52,190 bases of DNA from Nematocida ironsii (taxonomy: Eukaryota > Microsporidia), in NCBI GenBank assembly GCA_001642415.1, contig LTDK01000031.1:1-52190 (forward strand), given 5' to 3'. A program made the translations under genes and the position numbers. Below the pieces are notes generated by a model that was not told the DNA's origin, searched no databases, and was given only the letters and a program-made list of their open reading frames with translations. This document shows positions 37,386-46,370 of the stretch, in pieces. Numbering within the stretch: position 1 is the stretch's first letter; every line of letters starts with the position of its first letter.

Positions 37386-38033
37386 ATGGGAAAGGAAGAA
37401 GAGCATAAAACAGAAGAAGAAAGCGAGGATAGTAGTACGTCAAGTAATGATAGGGTTGAAAACAGCGATCTCTTTGATATAATCAAGAAGGCAAATAAGG
37501 GCCTGGCTGGGTCTATAAGGACATCAAAGGACACAACAAAGACACTGGATAAACAAGGAAAGAGTTTGAACAAATCTCTTCACAAAAAGAAAAGCATTAG
37601 AAAGCGGGTGGGAAAGGATGAAGACCTAGTGCGAAATATAAATGCAGAAGGGAATATAGTTGTTATTAAAAGCTCATTTCTTGACAGGCTTAGAAACTTT
37701 TTCAGTCCGCAGAAATGGCACGAGGCATCGGTTGACCAATCAGCAAAAAGAGAAGAGGAAAGGGCGGAAGAATGCTCAAAGGATGAAGAGTCAGACGAGC
37801 TTAGCTCAGAGGATGAAATTGCAGATGATCTAGAAAATACTGGATCAGATGAAGATGTAGATGCAGAATTAGAAAAAACACTAACAGGCCTTCAATCTTT
37901 AAGGCGAAGCGTTCACTTTCAAACACAGAAAATCAAATCACAGCGGCACGCGGCAAAGGAGATGCAACTATTAGATGAAGATACAAGCAAGCGGGCTAAA
38001 AAACTTGAAGAAGAAACAAAGAAAATAAAATAA
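37386..38033 (+). CDS. SNAP-25/Sec9-like Qbc-SNARE
   Basis: The 215-residue, highly charged protein has two heptad-patterned segments and no membrane span. The first (about 33-75) contains the run SKDTTKTLDKQGKSLNK, aligning with the Qb-SNARE core of SNAP-25 where DEQGE carries the zero-layer Gln. The second (about 162-215) contains LEKTLTGLQSLRRSV and then KIKSQRHAAKEM, matching the Qc core and its zero-layer Gln. An acidic linker joins them, as in Sec9. Such proteins pair with a Qa and an R SNARE at the plasma membrane during exocytosis. Membrane attachment would have to be indirect because no Cys cluster is visible. An earlier ATG at 37332 would add 18 residues not expected in the family. 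Confidence 0.62.
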   Translation: MGKEEEHKTEEESEDSSTSSNDRVENSDLFDIIKKANKGLAGSIRTSKDTTKTLDKQGKSLNKSLHKKKSIRKRVGKDEDLVRNINAEGNIVVIKSSFLDRLRNFFSPQKWHEASVDQSAKREEERAEECSKDEESDELSSEDEIADDLENTGSDEDVDAELEKTLTGLQSLRRSVHFQTQKIKSQRHAAKEMQLLDEDTSKRAKKLEEETKKIK

Positions 38034-38444
38034 ATACCAAGTTTCCCCAATGCATACGCCTAACACCTAGATACATTCGACCTGTTCTAACACAGATGAA
38101 TAAATACCGACCATGGCATATTAATACCGATGGAATTACATATACATTATATAACCCGAAATTTCTAAAATTAAAATAGTTATCATTTGATAGCAACAGA
38201 AGGCAAGAGCGCATTTTATTTATGCGGACATATGGAATAAAGAAACAATACACAGTTAACTAAATATGATTTATATTTATACTAATGACGTCCTTAAAAA
38301 CAATTTATAATGTGCTGTTAAGTAATACTGAAATGTTAATTGTAATCAATTAACTCTGCTTAAAGTTTGAGTATATTTAAATAATTAGATATATCATATG
38401 TTGACTATGCGCACGGCCTAGTTCAGCTACACTTTACTTCACAT
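38034..38444. other. Convergent intergenic region
   Basis: Between the 3' ends of the SNARE and the ORC1/CDC6-like gene. It has an exact ATAACCCGAAA motif at 38151-38161 and nothing else recognised. Confidence 0.55.
38151..38161 (+). promoter_or_regulatory. ATAACCCGAAA motif, exact copy
   Basis: Exact copy in a gap with no start codon on either side, arguing against a purely promoter role. Confidence 0.6.
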
Positions 38445-39719
38445 TTATGTGAGTGTTCCATCCAGATATCCCTCAATAATTTCTCTTACTATCTCCTTTG
38501 GTACAACAGAAACTCCATTTTCTTTCATTTTCTTGAGGAACTCGCTGTATATTTGATTTATATTTGTATTTCCCTCCTGTACCTGTTTTTTTATAAACTG
38601 ATGATATTGCCCGAGCGTTTCGTTGCTGCTTGGTGTAATTTGGTCAATTTTTTTGCTCATTATAGCTCTAAGATCTGCTTTCTCCACCCCGCTATGCACC
38701 TTTATAATACTATCTGTCTTTGGTTCGCCAGACTCTTCTTTCTTTTCTACAATATCTTTTATAGCATTCTCCTGGTATGGCTTAAATTGTATTCCCTTGC
38801 TGTTGTATTCATTACTAACTAGAATCACTTTGAAACTGAATTTTTTTCTCTCCTCCTTTCTAAAAAGGCGTTCTAGTTTTTCTTGCTGTCTTATAAATAG
38901 CTTGTCCTTTTTTGTGCCTTCAAATTCGTCGACTATAAGAAGCACTGTAGTGGAAAGACTCTTTCCTATTTTTCTAAAGTTTTTATCTATAAGAAGATTG
39001 CTATAATACACTTCAACTCCCTGCTCATCTAGCAGTTGCCCAATTTTCTCCATTACATATGTTTTGCCCGTACCAGGCTTTCCATATACGTATATAGTGT
39101 GCCTAGTGCTTTCTGTTATATAGTTTGCCAGCTGGATTATTTCTTCTTTTCTTCCCTCAACCTCTAAACAGCATATTTTGTCCCTTATTTCTTCCTTCTT
39201 GTCTGGGTTGTTAAGCACTTCTTCTATTACTAGTTCACCCGGACCGAGCTTTTTTTTCCTTATTTTTATTTCTTTTGGTACATCCTTCTTTACTTTCTTT
39301 ACATTTTTTGCTTTATTTTCTAAAGTAGCCGAATCTGCGCTTGTTTCAATTGTTTCTTTCTTGCCTTTTAGTTCTGATGCGCCTTCTTTCTCTAAAAGAG
39401 TCTTTTTCTTCTTTTTGGGGATTGGCCCCTCTGTTATTGGCCTAATTCGTGGCCTTCCCCTACGCCGTGGTGGTGAATTCCGGGCCTCCTCCTTTTTTCT
39501 TTCTTTTTCTGCTAAAGCTAGTGCTTTTTTTAGAGGCCGCTTCTTCTCCAGCTCTTTTAATTTTTCTTCTGCTTCTTTCTCTTTTGCTTTGCTTTTCTTA
39601 CTTTCCTTCTTTTCCTCCTTAGGCGCTAGAGTTCTTTTTGCTTTGTTTTCTTTTTCTGCAATACTCTCATCAATTCTCATTCTAGCTTTTATAGCTATCT
39701 TTCTCTCTGTCTTCCCCAT
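38445..39719 (-). CDS. ORC1/CDC6-like AAA+ ATPase with AT-hook
   Basis: The 424-residue protein starts at MGKTERK; the frame upstream has no ATG. The first ~160 residues are Lys/Glu-rich and disordered and hold one AT-hook (RRRGRPRIR, 85-93). The AAA+ domain follows with Walker A GKPGTGKT (213-220) and Walker B LLIVDEFEG, arranged as in Orc1 and Cdc6 (VLLxDE). The C-terminal ~110 residues are helical and fit the winged-helix end of those proteins. No BAH domain is present, so it may be a trimmed Orc1 or a Cdc6. Either acts in licensing replication origins. The AT-hook and basic tail would aid DNA binding to AT-rich sequence. Confidence 0.7.
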   Translation of the reverse strand: MGKTERKIAIKARMRIDESIAEKENKAKRTLAPKEEKKESKKSKAKEKEAEEKLKELEKKRPLKKALALAEKERKKEEARNSPPRRRGRPRIRPITEGPIPKKKKKTLLEKEGASELKGKKETIETSADSATLENKAKNVKKVKKDVPKEIKIRKKKLGPGELVIEEVLNNPDKKEEIRDKICCLEVEGRKEEIIQLANYITESTRHTIYVYGKPGTGKTYVMEKIGQLLDEQGVEVYYSNLLIDKNFRKIGKSLSTTVLLIVDEFEGTKKDKLFIRQQEKLERLFRKEERKKFSFKVILVSNEYNSKGIQFKPYQENAIKDIVEKKEESGEPKTDSIIKVHSGVEKADLRAIMSKKIDQITPSSNETLGQYHQFIKKQVQEGNTNINQIYSEFLKKMKENGVSVVPKEIVREIIEGYLDGTLT

Positions 39720-39775
39720 TAAAAAAAACACACAATACTAGATATTTTATTGCAATCCTTTATTTATAATTCTTG

Positions 39776-40933
39776 CTATTCTACCTTGCGCGCATCTAGA
39801 TACTTAAATACTGCTGGCGCAATTATCTTTCTGCTAGTGGTGAGGGCCACGTGATAAATAACAATTTCTTCATCATTTAAAATGGCCTTCGACTCAACAG
39901 TTCCCCCAGCAAAAAGTGCTGTTTTTATCATGTCCTTCATATTGGATGGGCAATAAACATATAGATACCTCTCATCGTGGTGCTTGCAGTTGATTATAAA
40001 GATCTCATGCTTTTTCTCTTCTACAAACTTTTTAATTTCCTCTTTCCACACAGCAGGCCCATCCCGCTCAATCCATTTTTCATAGGGGTACTTTACTGAA
40101 GAAATCCCATATGTTTTTTCTCCATACTTTTCTGGATAGTCAAACGACTTATAATCCATCCGAAGGATCATTTTAGTTGGGATTTTGGCTTCACAGTGCT
40201 TAAGATGCTTTAAATCACACATAACAGATTTTGCTGTTTTAAATTCTATGTTTGCAATGCTTAGGGCGTTATTAACCCCATTAATGTCAACATCATGCTG
40301 CTTTCTAATAAGACAAGCAGTGTCTGTCAGGATTGGAATACTTAAAAGAAGTAAGAAGTCATAATCATGTGTGCCCTTTTTCTCCTTTAAAACATCAGCA
40401 AATAAATGATTTATTCGCCTTAGTATTAAAGAACAGCAAGATCCTGCATTTAACTCTATTTCCATTCCATCTGTTTGGCTGTGCACATGCTTATTGTATT
40501 TAATTAACTGATGATGGTCTATTATTCTGTCTACTCTGAATGTCTTGCACTCTATAAGGCTAGTTTCTGGCAGATTGAAGTCAATCAAATGCGCCTTTAC
40601 ATTTTTCTCTGATAATCTATATCGCATGTCGCCTCTTTTTAAAAACCACTGGTTCTCCTCATAGACAAGAAAGACCAAATTGTGTATTTCTATTCCAAGT
40701 ATATCACATAGCTTCATTAAATCATGCTTGCACTCAAATATTTCTCTCTGCATATTTACCACTGGAATACGCCCCAGCATTACTGCTAATATATGTGAAC
40801 CTAAGAATGAGTCTTGATCACACGATGGGTTTCCCAGTACTATGTCTATAGACTGATTTTCTAAGTTTGAGTATGCTGTAGTGATCATTTCACTAAATTT
40901 TGAATTGGCAACTATTGTTTTATAACTATCCAT
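39776..40933 (-). CDS. DHH-family exopolyphosphatase (PPX1/prune-like)
   Basis: The 385-residue protein has the class II DHH phosphoesterase layout. The first metal motif is GNPSCDQDS (34-42), the DHH motif is RIIDHHQL with D139-H140-H141, and a further metal-binding Asp-rich stretch lies near LLLSIPILTDTACL. A DHHA2 domain forms the C-terminus. Yeast Ppx1 and human prune belong here and cleave phosphate from polyphosphate or small phosphate esters with Mn/Mg. Size and domain order agree with Ppx1 (397 residues). The upstream region on the minus strand carries TATAAATA about 20 bp from the ATG. Confidence 0.88.
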   Translation of the reverse strand: MDSYKTIVANSKFSEMITTAYSNLENQSIDIVLGNPSCDQDSFLGSHILAVMLGRIPVVNMQREIFECKHDLMKLCDILGIEIHNLVFLVYEENQWFLKRGDMRYRLSEKNVKAHLIDFNLPETSLIECKTFRVDRIIDHHQLIKYNKHVHSQTDGMEIELNAGSCCSLILRRINHLFADVLKEKKGTHDYDFLLLLSIPILTDTACLIRKQHDVDINGVNNALSIANIEFKTAKSVMCDLKHLKHCEAKIPTKMILRMDYKSFDYPEKYGEKTYGISSVKYPYEKWIERDGPAVWKEEIKKFVEEKKHEIFIINCKHHDERYLYVYCPSNMKDMIKTALFAGGTVESKAILNDEEIVIYHVALTTSRKIIAPAVFKYLDARKVE

Positions 40934-41378
40934 AAAACTAAAACCTCTTTTCTATTTATACTTTTATTTTACAGTGTATAAATTATTGCACCAATTATAT
41001 GACAAAAACAAAAATCAATCCGATTGCTCTAATGTGATAAGACTCTGTCAAAAGTTTAAAAAGAGTGTGATCTTACCCCTGGAAGAGAATTACCAATAGA
41101 AAATGGCGTTTATTCGGAATTAAACTACAGAAAAAACTTAATTAATATATAAGCTCCTAAGTACTATTAGTATGTTCCAGAGCATTTTAAAAATCCCTCA
41201 TAAATAGAGAATATAAATAAACTATTGCATATAGATATAGCAATGTGCTAATAAAATACTTTTATTATAGAACTTATACATATTTTATTACTTATAAATA
41301 TAAATGGCAATGTTTAAATTTTCTGGTTATTTGAACTATTAGTGCAGTTTAGTCTATATTTCCTGCGTTTTTCTGTGT

Positions 41379-41389
41379 ATAACCCAAAA
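41379..41389 (+). promoter_or_regulatory. ATAACCCGAAA-like motif, one mismatch
   Basis: ATAACCCAAAA, in the divergent PPX1/eL33 gap; same variant as the site at 7206. Confidence 0.35.
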
Positions 41390-42036
41390 TAATCAAAGTT
41401 TGGACAAAGTTTGAATCGAGTAAATAAATTTATTGGTAAGCCACATCATGCCATATCCTACTATAAAAACAATATAGTAAAAGTAGTTTGGTATGTATTT
41501 CTATGCCTGTTGATTTTTGTTACTTAAGATAAATGGATTTTTGGCCATTTCTGACCAATTTAATAGTGTTTGAAGCCTATTAAATATCACATAACTAATC
41601 CAAAATGCAACCTTTAGTGATTATAACGTCTGATTATATTTGAAATATAATAATTAACAAGAATTTTTATGATAATTGCTAAGTGGCAAATTCAACTATT
41701 ACTATTAAACATAAATTATTACAAATATTAAGCTAAAAAATTGCAGTTAATAGAGTTATGCTCTTAATACTCTATATAATTGCTATATATAGTAAAAAAC
41801 TGTAAAGCTAGTAAAAATAATTAATATATAGTTTATATACGCATGCATTGCAATGCCCTCTATCAAATAGCCAAAAGATTAAAAGAATCTTTGTAATCTT
41901 TATACTCTTCAAATGGCATGTTACTTTGTGCATATAATTCTTTTAATTATTTTCTCTTTTCCACAACTGCTGCCTTCATTATCCCAAACTAATTTCTAGC
42001 CAATTTTCGCCTTTTAATTTTTTTAATTTTTCCCAT

Positions 42037-42043
42037 CCCTGCA
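42037..42043 (+). promoter_or_regulatory. C-rich element CCCTGCA at eL33 start
   Basis: Abuts the ATG, identical to the last seven bases before the eS8 ATG. Both are preceded by a T-rich tract. Confidence 0.5.
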
Positions 42044-42436
42044 ATGAATACAGAAGTAGTCCCAAAAACAGAGACAGAGTACAAGGCAATGGTTGAGGCC
42101 AGAGAAAGAATAGGAATTCCCGCCACCTTCATCTCATTCAAAAGATCTCAAAGAAATGTATACCCAAGATATGCATTATTAAAGATGGAAAATGTAACGT
42201 CAAAAGAGCAAGCAGAAAAGTACATTGGAAGAGCCGTTGAGATGTACATCCCAAAGACCAAAGTACAGCTGTCTGGATACAAGGAAAGAGTTGTTATGGG
42301 ATACATACATAGAGTACACGGTAACTCTGGAATTGTTAGAGCTAGATTTGAGAAGAACCTTTGTGCCAGTTTTATTGGAACCCATGTATACGTACAGTTA
42401 TACAAGGCCAACCCCAACTACTTCCAAAAAGACTAA
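42044..42436 (+). CDS. Large-subunit ribosomal protein eL33 (L35Ae)
   Basis: eL33 is a cytosolic 60S protein. The 130-residue sequence contains ISFKRSQRN, then YALLKMENVTSKEQAEKYIG, and the family signature HRVHGNSGIVRARFEKNL (about 89-106). It ends with the expected short beta strands. Yeast eL33 is 107 residues; the extra 20 are at the N-terminus. The ATG follows directly after CCCTGCA. The stop codon overlaps AATAAA, so the 3' UTR is probably very short. Confidence 0.95.
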   Translation: MNTEVVPKTETEYKAMVEARERIGIPATFISFKRSQRNVYPRYALLKMENVTSKEQAEKYIGRAVEMYIPKTKVQLSGYKERVVMGYIHRVHGNSGIVRARFEKNLCASFIGTHVYVQLYKANPNYFQKD

Positions 42437-42441
42437 ATAAA
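42436..42441 (+). terminator. AATAAA polyadenylation signal overlapping the eL33 stop
   Basis: AATAAA shares its first base with the TAA stop codon, as also seen at the eS8 stop. Confidence 0.4.
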
Positions 42442-42486
42442 TCATATATTGGAATGAGATAAGGATGTGATGACTTTAGCTTTGTA

Positions 42487-43443
42487 TTATACAAAATAGC
42501 ACTTTTTCAGTATAGTTTTCAATTTTTCTGTTCGGGTGGCATACTCACTGAACACATCCCCCTTTTTTGATACGTATGTTGCGTGGTTCGATGGAATTAC
42601 TGTTCTAAATGTACTGCATAGTAATCTACTACTACTTCTAGTACTTTTCGGGCAGTGCTCTGCTAGTTTTGCAATACTCTTCGTGCATCCTGGGCAGTCT
42701 GCCTTTTCTTTCTCCCGGCACACGGGAGTAATAAACCCAGAAATACCAAGCGCCACTCTTTGGTAAAAATAATTATTGGTTGATTTGTTCTTATAGACCA
42801 AGCTCATCAGCAGAGGTGCAGATATTGTGCATTCTTTGTATTCTTCTGCAATACGGGCAAAAAGGGTAGAAGCGCTTGGAAGCACTACAAGAGAAAGAAT
42901 TTTCTTCGGCAGATTTTCTCGGTGCTTTTTTATAAATTTGCATACTTCTTTCTTATTATTTGTTTTTGCTTCACATAGCCGTATAACTTCTCGGCAGAGA
43001 ACTGTCATTCTGACTGAATTATTTGGGGTGTCAACAATTGGTATGTTATGCAACTTTCCTGATTTTTTATAATATTTTATTGCTAGCGCATTTTTTACTG
43101 ACTCCTTTGCTTCTTTATATGGTTGGATGTCTACTAGTGCTTTTATCGGGTACTTCTCCTTTATTGCCTGGGCCGTGTTTATAAACCCTCTTTTTCCCAG
43201 AAAACTAGCCATCTCTATAACCATTTCATTTTTTATTTTTTCTTTCTCTATTTGCTCTTCTGTTTTCTTCTCTTCTTCTATTTTCTGGCACTCCTCCTCT
43301 TTCTTTTGAAGGTATTCGAGTAGTTTGGTTATTTTTTCAGATATTTTATCAGGAGACGTTTCGTTTAATGAATTCCCAAACTTTTGGACAGATAAATATG
43401 TAACCTTTAATAACTTCTGGAGCATTACCTGCTTTTCTTCCAT
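42487..43443 (-). CDS. GID/CTLH complex subunit, Fyv10/MAEA-like
   Basis: The 318-residue protein has an N-terminal coiled region (about 30-70). A LisH-like segment (about 74-97, EMASFLGKRGFINTAQAIKE) is followed by helical CTLH/CRA-like sequence. The Cys-containing C-terminus (about 245-300) is built like the degenerate RING of MAEA/Fyv10: CPGC, then LLCSTFRTVIPSN and KKGDVFSEYA, comparable to the C...G...NG.VYG pattern. The GID/CTLH E3 ligase uses this subunit together with a Gid2/RMND5 partner, not found here. Gid2/RMND5 itself is the main alternative, since both have LisH-CTLH-RING. The eL33 gene converges on it with 50 bp between the stops. Confidence 0.58.
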   Translation of the reverse strand: MEEKQVMLQKLLKVTYLSVQKFGNSLNETSPDKISEKITKLLEYLQKKEEECQKIEEEKKTEEQIEKEKIKNEMVIEMASFLGKRGFINTAQAIKEKYPIKALVDIQPYKEAKESVKNALAIKYYKKSGKLHNIPIVDTPNNSVRMTVLCREVIRLCEAKTNNKKEVCKFIKKHRENLPKKILSLVVLPSASTLFARIAEEYKECTISAPLLMSLVYKNKSTNNYFYQRVALGISGFITPVCREKEKADCPGCTKSIAKLAEHCPKSTRSSSRLLCSTFRTVIPSNHATYVSKKGDVFSEYATRTEKLKTILKKCYFV

Positions 43444-43808
43444 GTAAATAAATCTTTGGTCGATTGTTTATTAAATTTACACATTAATTGCCTGATTGTT
43501 TGGTAGTGCATTTTATAGAGTAGGCGCATGCTTATTGTAAAAGTATATATAAATAGATTTATTATGGCAGAAATCAACTTGAATCACTTTATAAACACTT
43601 CTGCACACAACTAAGCGCTTCTTTTTTCAGAGTATAAGATAATATAATAAGAATTATTATCATTCTTTATTCAGATGCCAGGATATACTAAATAGTCAAT
43701 TAATTCATTAGAATGAGCTGCACAGCACTTGCACAGCCAGAAAATTCTATCCTCGGTCACTTTTTAATGGGTCTACCCATTCACATACTACATATCACAA
43801 TAGCGAAA
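43444..43808. other. Intergenic region with perfect hairpin
   Basis: Lies between the proteasome beta-4 stop and the start of the GID-like gene, both on the minus strand. It holds the perfect inverted repeat AATGGGTCTACCCATT at 43766-43781, about 27 bp beyond the beta-4 stop, which could mark an RNA 3' end. Nothing else was recognised. Confidence 0.45.
43766..43781. other. Short perfect hairpin downstream of proteasome beta-4
   Basis: Seven-bp arms AATGGGT and ACCCATT around a two-base centre. Unusually GC-rich for this intergenic DNA. Confidence 0.4.
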
Positions 43809-44378
43809 CTAGAGCTGCTTAATGCCATCTTCTGTAATAATGCAGAAATGAAGGATTCCATAGTTTAAAACTAGTCTTTTTTTAATTCCCTCGTATATCT
43901 CTTTCAAAAGCTCTACTGTCTCCTCTACCGGAGTTTCTTCAGTATGGCACATTTTCATTTTAGTCAGGAAGAATGGAGAGCAGTACCCAGTTGCCATATA
44001 TTTATAACTAGAACATGCACCATATTGATCTATCATATATAACTTTCCAACTCCCTCGGATAATCCGCCAATTATTGAAGTAACATCCACTGGTGACTTT
44101 CTTAAGTTGTTGTGTATTTCCATTTGAAGGGCACTTGCAAACACTTGTTCGGTTATAACTAGGCCATGCGCTATACTTTCATATTTTATTCCTTCTAAAA
44201 CACCGCCTATGACTCTAGCACAGTCCCCCAGGTTTCCTCCAGAAATTACTGCTGCTTTATCGTTTATTTCCACACATTTGTTATGGTCACTCTTTGGAAC
44301 TAAAATATTGTTTCTATACATCGTGTCACAGGCCAATACCACATAATTCTTTCCAGCTACTCCAAATAGTGCATCCAT
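43809..44378 (-). CDS. 20S proteasome subunit beta-4 (Pre1/PSMB2)
   Basis: The 189-residue protein lacks a propeptide and starts MDALFGVAGKNYVVLACD, the beta-4 counterpart of MDIILGIRVQDSVILAS. Further matches are NKCVEINDKAAVISGGNLGDC, the IIGGLSEG strand and KLYMIDQYGACS. The end IITEDGIKQL matches the family's DGIRxL. The active-site Thr is absent, as in this non-catalytic subunit. It sits in the outer beta rings of the 20S core. Size is close to yeast Pre1 (198). Confidence 0.95.
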   Translation of the reverse strand: MDALFGVAGKNYVVLACDTMYRNNILVPKSDHNKCVEINDKAAVISGGNLGDCARVIGGVLEGIKYESIAHGLVITEQVFASALQMEIHNNLRKSPVDVTSIIGGLSEGVGKLYMIDQYGACSSYKYMATGYCSPFFLTKMKMCHTEETPVEETVELLKEIYEGIKKRLVLNYGILHFCIITEDGIKQL

Positions 44379-44483
44379 TATAAATAAATAAAATATTATT
44401 ATGTCTTATAGATATACTTAGAATCTTTCTGGGCCATTAAATTAAGGAATATTTAAACTTATTTAAGAATAAATAATAAACAA

Positions 44484-45869
44484 ATGAAGAATATTTTGCG
44501 CACTCGCATGGTTACCTTGGGTGTTTGTTCATTTATTCTTTTTTCTATAATACCTAGGATAGATATAAAGAATATTGATAGAATTAATGTGTTTAGTATT
44601 TTATGTCTGGCATACTGGATTGGCACAAAATATTACAAATCTGCAACTATTCTGTACTTTATTCTAAACTCATCTGATGTTGTTTTTATGTTGGAGAGTG
44701 GTCGGATGGTTCTGTTTTATAGTTTGGTGTATTTTAGTGAGGCTCCTGTTTTATCTGATCTCTCTTATGGCAGATCTATCTGTAGAAGTATTAGAACTAA
44801 AAATTTATTTCCATTGACTGTGTCTGTTATTGCAGGAATTTCTCTTGCCATTTGGAGAGTAGCAATTTCCGAGAGTGCTTCTATTTCTGAAAGCATCCCT
44901 TTACGCTCCTCTGAAAGTATCCACATGCAATCTCAAAAAGTTTATCTTTCCAGCACGGGTAGTCACTCTGTTAGGAACAATGAGGATTTTGCCAACAATG
45001 GCACAGTAGTATTTGGAGCAAAAGAAGTATCCGAGCAGACAGAGTGGAAAATAGTTCTAGCAGGCCTTGAAGGAAATCCTCCTCCGCCTACTGTGATTAC
45101 TAGTGGGTCTGTGGTCTATCTACAGAATTTATACACAAAAGAGTATCTTTATGTGCATTGCTCGCCTCCTTCTAACATAGTCAGCGGTAAGCAGAAAATA
45201 TCAAGTACTTTGCAAATAACAGATCTAAACCAATTTATAATTCTAAACACAGTAGAAGATACATCTAAAACTGCGTCAATATACAGAGATGGGTCATTTT
45301 ATCTGAAGCATGTGAGTAGTAGTGTGTTTGTTCGGGTTTGCAAGAAAGTAACACAAAAAGATCTTAAACATTTAGTAGATGCGTATGAAATATGTGGAGA
45401 AGCTCTGGGAGCAAAAAAGTCCAGCCGGGACAAAAGTTTTCTGTGGTCTGGCCGAGAAATTGGTGGGCATAAAGAAGCCTTTAGAAAAAAGATTACAAAA
45501 ATACTATTGAAAACATATAAAGGAGAGCTAAAAAAAATTAAGAGCCTCTTTTCTATAAATGAAGCTACACAAAAAGAAAGAGAAACTTTTAAACAGATTC
45601 GAGCAGACCTATACAACAATTATAACTTAGTTGTATATTTGATCCTGTTTATGGTTTCTGCTGTGCGTGGTCTACTTGGTATGGAGGCTATTTGGGAGCA
45701 GGTTATGTCTTGCTTAATTGATATCTTACTTTGCTTAATATTCAAGAAAACAAATACAAAAGAGATTGTATATGCAAGTAGTGTGGTTGGCATTCAACAT
45801 GGCCTAAAACTGCATAAATTAATTGCTGAAATCCTTTCAAAAACACGCTCTAAACTGAAGAAACAGTAA
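44484..45869 (+). CDS. Membrane protein with central MIR-like domain
   Basis: The 461-residue protein has about four hydrophobic segments at the N-terminus (near 7-25, 36-50, 53-80 and 110-128). A lumen-type region follows, with a MIR-like repeat at about 207-290 starting SGSVVYLQNLYTKEYLYVH, the pattern of the PMT/IP3R/RyR MIR fold (GS.V.L.h..T..YL). A charged segment comes next, then one or two spans near 374-420. MIR domains occur in protein O-mannosyltransferases, but the rest is much shorter than PMT (about 750) and lacks recognisable catalytic loops. It may be a reduced or diverged PMT-family relative, an SDF2-like luminal factor fused to spans, or unrelated. Possible ER location. Confidence 0.55.
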   Translation: MKNILRTRMVTLGVCSFILFSIIPRIDIKNIDRINVFSILCLAYWIGTKYYKSATILYFILNSSDVVFMLESGRMVLFYSLVYFSEAPVLSDLSYGRSICRSIRTKNLFPLTVSVIAGISLAIWRVAISESASISESIPLRSSESIHMQSQKVYLSSTGSHSVRNNEDFANNGTVVFGAKEVSEQTEWKIVLAGLEGNPPPPTVITSGSVVYLQNLYTKEYLYVHCSPPSNIVSGKQKISSTLQITDLNQFIILNTVEDTSKTASIYRDGSFYLKHVSSSVFVRVCKKVTQKDLKHLVDAYEICGEALGAKKSSRDKSFLWSGREIGGHKEAFRKKITKILLKTYKGELKKIKSLFSINEATQKERETFKQIRADLYNNYNLVVYLILFMVSAVRGLLGMEAIWEQVMSCLIDILLCLIFKKTNTKEIVYASSVVGIQHGLKLHKLIAEILSKTRSKLKKQ

Positions 45870-46370
45870 GATTAGGGGTTTCTCGATTTTTAAGATGTCC
45901 ACTTTTATAATCTTTGTGTATGCTTCTATTTGTTTTCTAGATTAGTAGGCTTGGAGTATTTTAAATATTCTGACATGTCTTGATCTATTCTTGTTATAAA
46001 AACATTTTCAATTGGATTAAAGCTATATAAATTTAAAATTTTCTAAAAAGAAAGTGTACATGTTAAAAAATCTATGAGAAGACTTTCTATATTTAAATTT
46101 CTACTCATTAATAAAATTGATTAAGAACCATCTAATCGCATATTTTAAATATAGTTGTATTATGCACAATGGGCATAAAAATGTATTAGAGTTTAATTAT
46201 TACTCAGATGAGGTGCATAAAAACAACACACTGCTTTTCAACTAAACTCCATACAAAAAGATATACAGAAAGGGCTGGCGTATTGCCAGCTTTGCATATA
46301 GGAAAAGAAATAATAAAAACCATGCAGTCTGTTTTAAATATTTACCAAAAGCAATATATATTTAAGTTAT
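45870..46370. other. Convergent intergenic region
   Basis: AT-rich gap between the MIR-protein stop and the trehalase stop; no supported element. Confidence 0.5.

Larger units (their letters stand above)
40934..42043. other. Divergent intergenic region
   Basis: A 1.1-kb AT-rich gap between PPX1 and eL33 starts. It includes a one-mismatch ATAACCCGAAA-like site (41379-41389) and, at its right edge, the C-rich CCCTGCA before the eL33 ATG. No other element was recognised. Confidence 0.55.

Noticed and set aside
39178..39741. 187-codon Ser/Phe-rich plus-strand frame
   Set aside because: Complement of the Lys/Glu-rich N-terminus of the ORC1/CDC6-like gene; such low-complexity shadows are expected.
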